This document shows positions 1 to 19,000 of a stretch of 64,000 nt of DNA, one piece after another. A model generated the notes under the pieces. It worked only from the letters and a program-made list of their open reading frames with translations, searched no databases and had not been told where the DNA came from. Each line of letters begins with the position of its first letter. The stretch's first letter is position 1. Origin of the DNA: Echinococcus granulosus (lineage: Eukaryota > Platyhelminthes > Cestoda > Cyclophyllidea > Taeniidae); assembly GCF_000524195.1 (NCBI RefSeq), contig NW_020170382.1, positions 248,018 to 312,017 on the forward strand, in the 5' to 3' direction. Made by a program: the position numbers and the translations under genes.

Positions 1-903
1 CCAACTTAGCTCAACACAGCATCAACTGCATTTTAACTACTATTATGTCGCTATTTTCTGATTTTAAATAAATTAAGATGACATCCTCATCATTGGCAAA
101 TGTCAATGATGGCACAATGTGATAATTAACGGTCTTGTGCTGGCGTTCAAACAACCCACAGTCACCACAGGCCAAAGTGTTATGGAATTTTAATATTACC
201 ACTTATTTAAGAGTTAGAAGGCTACCACCATTGCAAGGAAGCCATCCACAGAGTTTAATAACAACTTGGAAAGATGTAAATACACCTGCATTCATACACC
301 TGGCTAAAACATCAAATCACCACATTATAATTACATTGCATAGGCTCTCTTCTAACCTCCAATTTTGGTAGAGATACTTATTTACTCCGCCAATGCATCT
401 TCGTCGAGCGGACAGGTCTCTAGGGCACTCCATTGGCCCCAAGCCTTACCGACCACAAATGCATTTATTCTACCTTAGCATCTTCATTAGTCGATAGAGA
501 GTCCCAAGGCGTTATATTTTAACTACAGTTCTAATGATTTACACCAAATATTTGCGTTCCTATGCCTGAAAATCCTTTAAGTTTATTAAGAGTTAGATCA
601 ACTAGGTAACCCCTTTAGTGCATAGAGGCTTTTCAATGATATGTAATAACATTCATTTAAAAACTTTACGTACATTCCTTTACCATGGAATTGTTAAACC
701 CACAAGTACTTGTACAAAGGCAGGTGAAACAGTTTTTTAAAGAACTCCTGATGTTTTACGCATGCCTCTGCTTCCAACCAAATCGTTTTTTATTTCTGTT
801 GATTTAAATTGCTAATCACTTCGGCGTTGTCGACGTTCCTTATTTCCGTTAGCTTAATTTAGCACACCAGTGCGTGGTCTCAAGGTTGTCTGCGCAGTCT
901 ATA
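1..903. other. Left flank and upstream region of HSPA9
   Basis: No coding exon is supported here. The short open frames have no splice context and no recognisable domain. The last few hundred bases before 904 should contain the HSPA9 promoter and 5' UTR. I saw no clear heat-shock element array, consistent with constitutive mortalin expression, but this is weak negative evidence. Confidence 0.4.
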
Positions 904-5979
<5,076 letters not shown>

Positions 5980-7098
5980 CTCCTAGATGGTCAATCAGGA
6001 ATGCTCTTTGTTTTGATGGTAATTTGTTGGGTGACACGAATCCCTGTAATTTTTATCCTTATTATGACCATCATCTCATGGATTATCACAGTAAACTGCT
6101 TCAAATAGTTTTCGCACACTCTCTGTGATGATGAGTATAGCACAAGGTAATGTTGTTCATTTAGCTCAATTAGTTGAAAATTCAATTGTTTGGTTCTAAT
6201 TTACCTACCATTTTGTCTTTTTTTGTAGACAAAGGGAAAATCCAATGGGACGCCTCATTAGCGGCAGTCCTTTTCATATGAACTAGTTTTCTTAGGCTGT
6301 TATGCAGCATGCTTGTACTAATTTCATGCTACTATTTAAATTTTTATCCTTCGGAATTGTATACTGATTCTCCGTTTGGGGTTTCCTACTGGTGAGAAAC
6401 TGATTAACTTCTTAGCTGTGACATCCTGAGAAGTCTAAATTGAATGAACTCGTTTTTCCCCCCGGATGTTGGTATAAGTCAATCAAACGTGTCAGCGTAA
6501 TTTTTGTTTTTACTATTCTACTCGTTGAAATAACCACTAGCTACAATCTCTAATCTGCCGCCAATGAGACAAACTTGCTGCGAATTCCACTTATGCACAC
6601 TGTCTTGCCCCTCGATGCAAATAGCCTGGCTCTGACGGCGGATCATTGCGGAAATGTGGGTGTCGGGCGATATCTCCGTCCTTTCTATCTCTCTCAGAGT
6701 TAAGATGAAAACTCTACGAATTGGTTGATTCGACATTTAACAAGAAAAAGGCAATTGGAAAATCACAGTGTATTTGTGTTTAGATGACAATCATGCGATT
6801 CCTGCCGATTTCCGCAAACAAGCTCTGATGTCTTTTTTCACAGGTCATCAGTAATCTAAAATAGCAAAAAAGGAACTTCTGTTTATAAACATTTGTCAAC
6901 ATGGGTTTAGCGACTGTTACATGAACCGAGTGCGGACGTCTTTAGTGTGGTCATCACGTTGTTAACACGGTCCAATTTTGAATGACAAATTCCTCTCTCT
7001 GTTTTGAAGTTGATACAAAGGAGTACCAGACTCACACTTAACTTATGTTAAATCCTAGGGTAATGAAACTGTTTGGATGGGAGGTAAGGTATGTAGAT
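5980..7098. other. Convergent 3' region between HSPA9 and NEK1
   Basis: The two stop codons face each other 1.1 kb apart, so both 3' UTRs should lie here. I see no coding exon and no unambiguous AATAAA in the expected orientation close to either stop. Open frames at 5991-6185 and 6518-6736 lack support. Confidence 0.5.
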
Positions 7099-10000
7099 TT
7101 AACCGTCAATGTAGGTCCCATCTGCGAGAACCAGTTGAAGCACCCTGTTGAAGACTTCACTGGCGCGGCTTTGGCCCACTATAGACGCAATCATCTCTCG
7201 TCCTATGTGTAGTTCGCCATCTTCGCTCTCTTGTAAGTTCTGAAGAGGGGTAAAAACATGCTCACTTTCACCAAGAACCAATCACACAATGAAATTCCTG
7301 AGATGTGAAGGGGTCTATCTGCGGGAACTGCATAACCTCTATTGTGGGTGGTAGCGGGCACCAGTAGATTTGTACGCACGAGATACACGAAGTTGGCTCT
7401 GGTCAAATAGTTTTTGTGCTTATTTGCGGAAGTATAAAAACGATTCTGTAAACTTGATGGTTCCTTCTTACCAATCAAGTATGCCGGGATTAACTTTGTG
7501 TCTGTAGGGACAAAAGTAGCATATTAGGATTCGAGGCCATATTCTTTGTGGGTGCAAACACTTTACCAGATTGTACAAACTACTTCTCCTTTTTGTGTAC
7601 CAATAATGTGAATGGAATAAACTTAATTTGTGCCAAAAAGCATAAAACACTTAAAAGCCAATGGCATATTCTCTGTCATCATTGGAGACCCAAAATCCCA
7701 ATATGAACTACCGTGTCGGTGCTGTTACTAAACAAATGGAATCAAGGCTATTGCCTCAATTTCAAGCAAATACTAAGGGCGATTTTATGTCACATTTCTC
7801 TTGTGCAAAATCCACCCTAACTTATTTCGTGTGACATGACAACGATTGTTTCTATGGCCACCACGTGTTACAAACATAATCACTGATTTTATTAGGGGGA
7901 GGGCTATGCGTTTTAAAGGCTTGAAAAACCCGGCTCTTGGAGGCAAGGTCTCCGCTAGCGATGCTGTCCACGTCTTGAATAATTTAGAGCTACTATGAAT
8001 ATTTAAAATGCTGTCATAAACCTTATGCCATGACAACTGGTGATGATGCTTCTGAACAAGACTTCATTCTACTACGGCTCAGATCGTACTGAAAGGTAAG
8101 CATTTATTCATGCCAATCTTTTCAATCCCTCACACCTTGCTCCCCATGTGGATGGCACATAACTCTGCCCATCCACAGTCTCCCACCGCTTCAATGCGTT
8201 GATGGGCTAATTCTAGGGCATCATATTTCATGAGGCCTTCAGGTAGGCGACTCTAGTTAAAACCCAGCGAATAATGTGCAAGACCAATAGTTGTGTTACA
8301 AGTTTCCCACCCCCCTCGCTGTTAAGATGCGGTCTGGGGATCAGTTATTCAACAATTATATGAATTTAAGCCGTGGAAAGAAACAATACCCCCTCTTCAC
8401 GAAAAAACCCCATCCAACATCTCAGGCCTGTATGTATATTTCTCGGGTGAGGCGAGGTAAATAATAGCCAGTGGTCGGAAATATTTTAGGGGGTTTTGGG
8501 GCAATTTCCGATGAAAGCTGGTCACTTATTCCCTCTTAATTCTTCGTGTTGAGTCTCCCTCCAACCTCTTACATAAACCTATTTTTTGAAAGCTCATTAA
8601 AAGATTGACACTCCGAAATGGTACAACGATATATTCAAAAATAGGAACGTAGGCTGTCATCTGCTTGAAATCTCCACATCATTTCAAGAGACACTACTTC
8701 TGACCTAATAGTACAAGATGTGGATATTCATCTATTCAAACAAGAAGTAGTTAATGAGTTATTTGAAAACCAAATTAGTTTATGGAGTTTTTCGTACTAA
8801 AACACTAGCGAAAATATTTTAAAAAATCTTCAAATATTTCGTTTTTCGAGATAATCGCCACTCAAACTGTTAATCGGTTCGTAAACAACCCATCTCAGCA
8901 AATTGCGGTCCCATCTCACTCATATTTTTGCACAGTTTATTCCACCTTGCACACGACTGCTGAATAATGATTCCAGAAAAGGATGAGCATTATCACTTGG
9001 GAACTACCATCAGAGTAATACTTACGTTTCCGCAGTTTTGTAACCGAGGGCAACTTGCTTGTTTTGTCAAGCCGACAAGCTTCAATCACATCCATCATTT
9101 TCAACTGATAATCATGATATGACAGTAGCTCCCAAATGAGGGATACTTAGTGACGACCGCAATAGATAGAGTGTGCCACATTGAAACTGATGAATCAGTG
9201 GCATGCGTTTGATAATATCCCTTAAGTTATAAGAGCTCACTTTAGAGAACCACACGGGGTTTTCATATGAAAAATGATGGTCTTGTTCATTTCCGGTTCA
9301 TATTTGTCACATTTCATTCAAAGTTTCCTGTAGAGGATGTTGTCGTTTACCGTGATGAAGCGAGTGGAAGCAATTGATGACATCTATCCTCTTATTGCCT
9401 TCATCAATATTAGTTAAATGTTGCTAGTTGAAATGTTAACATGATTTCTAAACAAAATTCTGCGTCAAATGCTACTTTTTGAGAGCAGTAATGAAAGTGG
9501 CTTTTACTGAAAGCGCTAAAAGGTGCATGATGTACCAACCTGCACAACATTGTAGCATTTGATGAGTGTTTCGAGGTCCAACACCTTCTCCAGAGCCATT
9601 CGTGTCTGCTCCGCAATAAAAAATCGACTGAGGGGCTTTTCATCTGCAAACTCGGGTATAAGTGTTGAGTCCTCGGCAAAGTCTGCGTGCTCCTCGCTGT
9701 CGGCCTCGAGGATTTGAAGTAAAACTGAGTGGAAGGTTAGCGTTCTCTCGGTGTCCGAAGGCACGGAAGTCAGTGTCTGGCGTAAAGATTGGGGCGTTTC
9801 TCTGGTCGTCGTGAAGCCCGAATCCGTAACTGTTGAGGCTTGTTGTTGGAGGGGTGAGGAGGCAAATTGTTCGGGATCTGAAATGTAGTAAGCAAAAGAT
9901 GTCGAGCGTGCATATCGTTGAGTTGGCTCTTAGATCTTCTGTTGTTTGACAGGACCCCTATCCATGCCCATGGCCTTTCAGCGCTTTCCTACACCAAAAT

Positions 10001-13000
10001 TGAACCTTCTTCTATACCGCCATGGCTTATTACGACTTTGAAGGATGCTAGGAAATTTAGAATAAAGCAAGATTAGGGGGCATGTATGTATTTTGATCCG
10101 CAGTTTATGCCAGACTCCGACAGTATGATCGGGTGGAAAAAAACTAGATCTTGCCTCTTTGTTCCTCCCAGAAGTCCTCACTGATCTCACTGGATTCTAC
10201 GTGACTCAAAGTTTCATTTGACTCTTCAAATAGAGAATAGCAACTGAGGTGGGCAATGGTGGCAGGAGTAGTCGCTGAAGCAAAGTCTTCTCTAGGGGTG
10301 CTCACTGACGGCTGTGATTGAGATCGTTGAGGCGTCCGCTTCTGTGGATCCTTAAAGGAGTACTTCTTGGAGTCAAACAGCTCTAGTGGCTTTGCAGTTG
10401 TTTGACTAAAGGCTTGCTGTGTGGCAGTTGTCAGTGATTCTGTCGCAGAGCATCTAAAAAGCGAGGAAAAGGATGCAATAATCCTTAAAATTTACTAATC
10501 AGGCGTTTTCGATTCCCTCTTGGTATCACAGAGTTCTGCCCATGTCTACAGTTTTCGACCCTCTTTGCAGCAATAATGAATACTCTTTCATAATAATATG
10601 ACTTATTACGACTTTAAAATTTGGTTTCAATGCTTTAGTGTGCATACATTTGCACAATTCTCCTCATATGTTCGTTACCAGCGTCACACATATGTGACAC
10701 CTGTAGTGGGGAGGAAACGGATTAGAGTGGAAAGAAGAGCACGATGGAGGAGTAAAAAGTAAACTGTAGTTGTGAAAACTTTTACGAGAACCTGATGAAG
10801 AAGGCTTCATTGTCAAGTCAGCGTAATTAACACTTTACTAGAAAACAAAGGGTTGGACCATACTTCGCATATACGACTGAGCAGTGGAGCACCTGTGCAT
10901 TTCTCCTGAACACAGTATCAATCATCACAACGAATGTGCATCGAGTAAGACATTACCATGGAGAGTTATTGAAGATAAGAAATAAATAACCACAAAATTC
11001 CGTAATTTTGCCTTCTATTCATCTGTTTATGTAAATAGAGAAAAGAAAGGGAAATTCGATATACATTCATTACGTTGGCTATCAAGGTCCAGAAGGAAAA
11101 TGAACCATCTTGATGTTGACTGCTCTAATACAACAGGTATCCTCATGAATGGATAAGTACATGCTTCACTCAGTCTAAAAACGTTTAAAATTCCTTTTCC
11201 TCAAACAACTCGCTTTATACCTGATTGGTTCAACCATTTACTACCACCTATTTGGGATCCAAGGCATAGACACGAAGTTGAAAGAACGTATTACTACCAA
11301 CTTACGTTACAGTGGCCGCAGAAGAGCTGAGATTTGGTGCTGCCGAGTCCCCCACGAATACACCCAGCGTTGGAATCATATCGAAGGAAAATCCTCGATC
11401 ACTTTCAACCATTTTGGGCAGATTTTGGCGAATCATTTGCAGCGACCTAGCTCTTCTTCCGGTCTAGGCGAATAAACAACAAATCATACACCGGGTTTAT
11501 AATATAATCGCTTCAGCTTGTCGATGTTACTGCACCGCAGCAATGAGGGAGCGTGGGTGGCCCAAATCACAACTTTATGCAGATAATTTTCTGTGGCATG
11601 CGTCCCTTTCTAGGCCGATGTCTTTTGGATCTAAACAACCGCACAAATAGAAGTCTTAAATGTTCTTGCGGTAAAATTCTCGTTTAGCCTCAGACGGAAT
11701 AGCATATTCAAGAGCATGCAGTGTGGCCTCAGATGCCTACTCCATTATTCTTGCCCCCAATACGAATATCCTAGCAAAGTTGGGAACAAAATCCAAATCC
11801 ACAAATGCTAGCAAATGTCTATCCACGTCTAAACACGATGGAGGCATACGTTATGTCTTGCATTCGACAAATGTGGTTGATAGACGGGATCCGCCGACGA
11901 AAATGAGTGCAACCGTAGGTTTCTTTGCCTTCGACCGTCTGAGTAGCGGCTTAGGTCAGGATAGGTTGCAAGTAGACCCAGAAGGAATTTTGCAGTTTCA
12001 TCCCAAAAAAATCCAACAATTAAAGCATTCTAGCACATTGTTGAATGCACCAATCCCATTCATCCCTTTCATTCAATTGCTAATAGTTTGGCTTGGTAAA
12101 AAAACGACATGATCGAGGTGTTTGTTCGCAAAAAATCTGCCCTTGCTTCAACCAATGCACGCATTCTAAATATCTTTTATAAACAAATTGGATAAAAAAC
12201 TCTTCACTTCTGATCGGTCAAAACAGAGCTTCTAGGGCCATGCAAGTTGCTTTACTGTAAACTTGAAAATGAGTAATTCGAGGACGACATTTACCGTGAT
12301 CACTGGACCATGACAGGGGAGAAAACTAGCCCTCGTTTTGTCCTCATATCCACCTGAAGTAGAAGTAACTCCTTGATTTGATACCGATGAGAGTATACAG
12401 TCCATTTGTACGGCCTCTTGTGGATCCGACACATCGCCTTCCTCCGTCGTGATCCATTTCCCTCCATTCAGCGATATTGTTCTACCTAAGTAACCATCAA
12501 CAAAGGCAAGAACTGGTAGACATTAGTCAGTTAAGCTAACTTTTCGAAAGGAAGCAGATGATAGTGCTTTGGACCCTTCAGACTTATATGAGTGTTCCCT
12601 CCAAGTTTTATGCTAATAAAATTCTCCTGCCCATAAGTATGATGGTAACTATTCTGATGATACCTTCAGTTTAATTCCAACTTACTTGCGTCCAAATCAG
12701 CCGAACTTAATTGTTCAAGAAGCGCTGCAATCGGAGACTTATTCCAGGTCTTGCGACCCTTTCCAATGGGATTCAGCAAATGATCAACTACTGATGGATT
12801 TACTGAAGCGTTTTTGTGGGTGGGCAGCTTTGAGGGGCCACTTTCAGTCGAGCGCGAATTAATCCGTTTTAGTATAATTTCCTTCTTCTTTTGAATTAGT
12901 CTGTTTAAGAAAAGGCAAAGAATTTCTATGGGGATTGCATTTCAAACACATACTGTCTATTTGATATCCCAAGATATAAATACGGCAGATTTAAAACGAC

Positions 13001-16000
13001 TTTTCGTTAATATAGGTCATACTTTACCTGAACAAACCGTTTACTTGTTGGTCTTATTCATTTCCCGAGATGGCTCTCCAGCTGGCAAAAGTAGTTGGAC
13101 TTAATTGGAATCTCCTGGCAGGGGTTGCATAAATCAGGCAACATTCTTACTTCACTGTCTATTACTTCATCCACCAAACTAACATAAAGTTGAGGGAATT
13201 TCTTTTTCGACTCATCAATTACATTCTTTTGATGAGGCCACTGAAATACTGCCCAAGGAAAAGTCTAACTTAAACCTTATTGCGCCAAATTTTACAATGA
13301 TATTTTCAAATTACTTCCATCAATGGTGTTAATAGGGCTTTCTTTATCATTTGCAAAGCAAAACCTCGAAAAGTAACTAGATTTTTGTGCAGAATCCATT
13401 AAAATTCGAGCTGTGGTGGTAAACCCACCTTTCAGGAGTTTTTGGCACTTCCTCCAAGACCGATATTCTTGACTTATTCTAATCAAGCATAACACATGGC
13501 AAATATTTTAATTTCTTGAAGAAAAAATTAACTTTTGGCTGAATTTTTGACTAGGTTAACATCAGGATAGAATTTGTTTTTCAAAAGTAACGCAAAGTAT
13601 AACTTTGAATGGTATGGAGTAAAATTGGGAGAGAGGCACTCGGATAATGCATTTCTATGATCACTTCGGATGATAATTGACACTAGAAACCCAAATCCTA
13701 CTGTGTGCACAATCATAAATCTTCTATTCCTACTTCCCACTGGTATAGCAACTAAACAAATAAAGTAGAACGGTAAAGCACTCCACCTCTGCTTTGGCTC
13801 CTTTGCATTTTGGTCACATGAATGATCCTTGGAGGAAGGCGCCTCTGAGATTAGTAAAGGTGGTGATGAAGCTTTTAGCTGTTCGAGAACGAAGGATAGG
13901 GATGGTATACCCTCTGGAGGCTTCCTGCATATGTCTCTGATAAAAAAGAGATGCAAAAGGTGATGCAATCTCCGAATTCCTGGGGTAGTATTGCGAGGGA
14001 ATCACTCGCTCACTTCATTTCAAAGTGGAACTGTGGCTCCTCCGATGGCATGTCGTCATGGCCCTAAGGAAGAGTAGTTAAAATGGAACATTTTGACAAT
14101 CAAGTAAAACACATTTGATATGAAGTAAATCAGTTTCATTTAGGAGAGAAGCCCGTGGCTTCTTTGTCCTTAACACAAAGAGGTAGGCTTGGATAAACGC
14201 AGAGATTAAATCTTGGGTTGAGCAAAGTGACGATTGACATTACTATGACCCAAAAATTGATGTTATTTCACACTTCGGTGAAGATAATGCACAATAAAGC
14301 ATGTGGACGGCGGCAAGAGCTCATTGGTATTTACGAGTCCGCTCTCACGCATTCAAGACATAAGTCGTGCCGACTTCTACAAACCTAGGAGGCCACAACT
14401 TTAACCATTTTCAATCAAATTTCAATATGGATTTCCCAACAAGAAATAAAAACCTTCTGTCAGTTGTAGCTTTATTTTAAAGTGTTAAATAGATCAAGAT
14501 GGAAAGTTTACCATTGAATGCCCATTTCTTTTTTCCCACTTCTCATCTTGACATTTGACCGATGGAACCTTTGATAAGAAATAGCAGTAGAGACAATCCA
14601 CAGGCATGAAAATTTTCATGCAATAAATTTTTTACTTACCCCTTCGAATGGGTTCATCCAACTCTGTTTACTACCTAACGAAACGTTCAGTACAGTTTTA
14701 TTATCAGAAAAATTGCGGTTTAAGAAGTAGCAAATCTAGAAGTTACAATATCATTACTAATCTTTGCTTTCCTCAAAACTAGTAACTGTTTCTAAAACAA
14801 AAATTTAATGATTAACTGCCATCCGCCTGTGAACTGTATGATAAAACCGAAATCTGCCAAAAAGTAATGAAACTTGCAGGAGGAAGAGGAGGAGTGACCT
14901 AGAGCACGGGCAACACCATGCGATCTATTGTCCGACTTTGCCCGGTTTTTGGCTGCCGCTAGCCTTCCTTCAAGGTAGTCCTGCACCAAATAGTTCTGCT
15001 CCACCGTGTCATTACTCTTTTTGACATGTGGGTAGACCATGGCAACTGTGATACAAACAAAGTAAGGCTGATGGACTCACTTATTAGACTTTTAAACTTC
15101 GTAGATAAAAATGCTCAAAGGAATGGATGCATTGGATCCTGTAACACACTCGTTACCGACTTTCGCATTTGAGCTAGATGTCACAAATACGTGACATGTA
15201 TTCTTAACCAGTTTCTGGGGCTTGGTTGCATAAAATTACGTCCCAAACAGATTATCTGAGTTTAACATAGTATACTAGATGCGGAATGTTCCATGCCTGA
15301 GGACAATCACATCTTCTTAGCTTTCTAGTAGCAGTTGAACGTATCATCCTGACTGTGGTAATTAATTGTCTTCTGAGACCCTGGTAGTGAATGCATTAAT
15401 GTGTTCGGCCAAAAAAGTGTACACTCTTGACACTTTATTGCATTACCTGGTTTGCCTACAACGGCTAATGAAACCGCATCACCAGATGGTGTGCTTGATT
15501 CTCTATCAAGAGAGGGGTTGAAGCGTTGGTGGCGGTCTCCTATTGGGGAAATAATAGGTGTACTAAATAAAGTGATGAAATGTTCGATTGTGTTATCAAA
15601 TGTATTTTTTCTTGCGGGTTAGATATATGTAGGTGCCGAGTGATATTAAGTTAGACGCATCATATCAAGGCAAGAAGACTCCCTAGTTTTGACAATAATT
15701 AGGAATTCCTTATTTCTCTTGGTTAAGATACCTAAAGATTAATGTGTTAAAAACATTGAAACATGATTCGCGTCGTCAGTGATGAAATACTAGGTTTAGG
15801 CCTGCATTAGCTGGAAAGGCAAAGCCACGGTGGAAGCTGGTAGGCAAAGAGGTACCTAACGTCGTGCATTAACAGAGGGTAGACACAAAGTTGCTAAGAC
15901 AGGTAACATGTTCCCAACATCCCTCACGCTGTTCCGCGCATTGGCGAGAGGCGTAGTTAGTGTTGCCATGACAGCCGGCTACATCAGTCAGTACTACTGG

Positions 16001-19000
16001 AAACCATATTGTTCGAGTCCGGAAGACAGTTAATACCGCTTTAGCTCCACACTAACTTTATCTTGTCCCACACACTTGGGCTTTATATCGCCTGGAATAT
16101 AAGTTTGCACCTAATGCAATGCAATACTAATAATCTGTTTAACTGTCGGTTTTGATAATGGGACACTTTAGGCTCCGCCACTGCACCTCCGCCAGGAAGG
16201 CCTAGACTCCGGGCCACGCCAGTTACACCAAGCTCTAGTGTACGTCGACAATACACATTCTGCTCCAGCATTGTGCCTCCTTCAATAATGACTGAGCGTG
16301 CTACAAATGTTACTTCTTTGTAATCGTACACCCCAGTCAGCGCCAAAAACTGAATCGCCGTAAAAATCTGATCAACAAATTTAGATGCTTTCAATACCTT
16401 TCGATCACGATGGAGTACCTCGTTTCAAAAGAGTTTCTGGGAATGTGGTATGACTCTTCACACTAAGTTGGCATTCAAATCTTTCAAGACTAAGGCTCTA
16501 GTTAAGGAGTCGGATGTAAAAATTGCCCTTAGCAATGGCATCAGCATTGAGTGATCCACTTGAGAGGCAAATGAGCATCTACTTCGAAATAACACCTCCT
16601 TAGATTTCTAGTGTCCTAATTTCTACTGCTTTCTCACTTCCGAATCCCAAATCTGACAGCAATCTCATCGGTTAAAAAGACGCTAGTTTTTATTAATTTT
16701 CGTGGCTGCTTTTACAAAAGCTAGATATCGTATTCAACATAATTAAAAATCGAAGTGAATCACAGGGCTTGTAATAACTCACCACTGAGGGGTACATTGT
16801 GGTCGTCCTCACGAACCCTGCGCTTGAACTCATCCAACACGGCAAAGTACTTTCGGTAGCGACTCAAGGTGCCCACTGGCACCAGTTCCGACTGAGCAGC
16901 CTTTGTTGCGATGGCAGGACTTGCAACTGCCGGTCTCACCACGGAAATCCAAGAGTTTGAATCGCGGTAATGCCACTAGATTTGTGAACATACCTTGTCA
17001 ACCTTACCTTCGTTAAAAGTAAAATTAGAACTATTGGATCGTTGCGCGCTTCAAATCAAGAATTTGTGAACTTTAAGCGGAGGATTACTTTTCTGAAGGA
17101 AAATACTCCCTTATGTATAGCTTAAGTAATTTCAAGATTAAAATTATGTAGTGCTTTATTTGCGCAGCATTGTAGACTGTGTTTTTGTACTTTCGCTGGG
17201 TGGAATGACCTCCGAACCATGCAGTAGCCTCACTCTTCCAACTCTCCTGTACCTTGACAATACGTATTTCTGCCCTAGTATCACGTATTTCTTCGCCCTC
17301 AGGACAGACAAGCGGCGCTATATTAGTGGCAGTGGGAAGCAAACCTGACTCTAAAGAACAACCATCATGAATTCCATTACTGACTGCTTAGCCTTGAAGT
17401 GATGGGCGAGGAGACTATACTGTGGAGAAGCTGCGATGACCCCTAACGGTAAAAATGGGAATGAAGTCTACTTTCAGTAACTAACCAGTTCCGTGTCGTG
17501 CAGGAATGCCATTACCATAGAAGCGACGCTAGCCGTGACCGTAAACCATTTGGCAAGGCTTGTTACGGAGCTGTCTATGAAACCTGTATGAAGATGTCAA
17601 TTGGGTGAACAAGTAATATCTACTCCACCTTTCTACTAGCTGGATGAAACTCAGATGGATAAATATAACTGAGCAGCAATGAATTTGGAATAAAGCAGCA
17701 AAGAGAAACTAAATCTTCACGAAAATGTTTCAAACCCCATCCTTTATTAAATGGTTCCGCTTTTAAGCCAGTGTTCTTACTACTAGCGATGGACATACTT
17801 AGTGGACAGCGCATTCCACAGTGCCACAATACAGCTCCCAAGCAGGTGAAATCTCCAACGGCACGCAAAAAAGATGACCGGCGCGGTTGATTCGTGGGTG
17901 TTTATATTACACCATTGACTGCGTTATGGCGGCCGGCGCGGGAGGTTGACCGAGAGTATCGCCAAGGACAACGCTCAAAAGGAGGAAGTGGGAGCTATGC
18001 AGTATTTTTATTGCTTATTTTACTCTTCCTTTTGGTTTCGCGGGGGTTATAACGTTTCGCGATTGTAATATTGCTGGGTGACTAGGCCTTCCAGACATAC
18101 CAGTGGCCCTCAGCCCTTCTGTGCGTCAGCAATACAAATTCTACCCTACTAGTATGACTTCTTTTTTCGCCAGGGTAATCCCGGGCTGCTACAAATGCAC
18201 CTAGTGTAGCTAATTTGATCAATCAATTGCCTCAATAAACCAAAAAAATTCGAAGCCGCATGCAAATAGCTACAAACTAAGAATTTCACAGTATGAAATT
18301 GTTCAACGACATTATAAAAGTAATAAAAGTATGGAGTACCTTTGACGACCGAAGAACAGGCACTGGGTGTACAAAGGCGATCCCCTTCGGTTTTTCCACC
18401 AACATTTCCTGAATGTGAAAACAGGTAGCAATGAGTCTTCAAATCACGTATGTATGCATACAGGGTGCTGCCACGTCCCCAGGTATTTCGCAGTGTCACA
18501 GTGTATCCATTCATCCCCATGGTTATTGCCTCATCAGCATAACTGCCATACAATTTAGATTGACTTAAAGAGCCGGAGAGAATCAGTTGCCTCATTTTCC
18601 GACCTAGACAACTCCCAAAAATGCCATATGCTTCAATCCACTAATTCTTTAAGCACTACTTCAATCACTTAGATTATCGAGGTAATTGACACGTGGGGAC
18701 ACTGCAAGCTTCCATACCAGGCAAGGCGCCAAATTGCGGCAATTGAGATATCTATAGGCCTACCTTGCAGTGTTTTGCAATTGCCTTTTGTCTCTTCTGA
18801 TGTAGTGCTACGAGCAGATCACGTTTTCGCATCAGCTTATCCTTGGAGGTGCGTTTTAGCACATTATTTGGCGATGGGAATTTCCTACATCTCGAAACCA
18901 CTGCTTGACGTGCCAAACATGGGCTAAAATATGAAAGGTCTTTAAAGTTATCCCTAGCAGTGCGACTTTTCCTACTAATGTAAGATATTAGAGAAATCAG

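Noticed and set aside
16005..16035. Possible tRNA B box (TTCGAGTCC)
   Set aside because: No matching A box at the right distance and no pairing arms.
16083..16394. 103-codon minus-strand frame between two NEK1 exons
   Set aside because: The flanking exons (16783-16975 and 14874-15045) join in phase without it, and its translation has no resemblance to the NEK1 coiled-coil tail.
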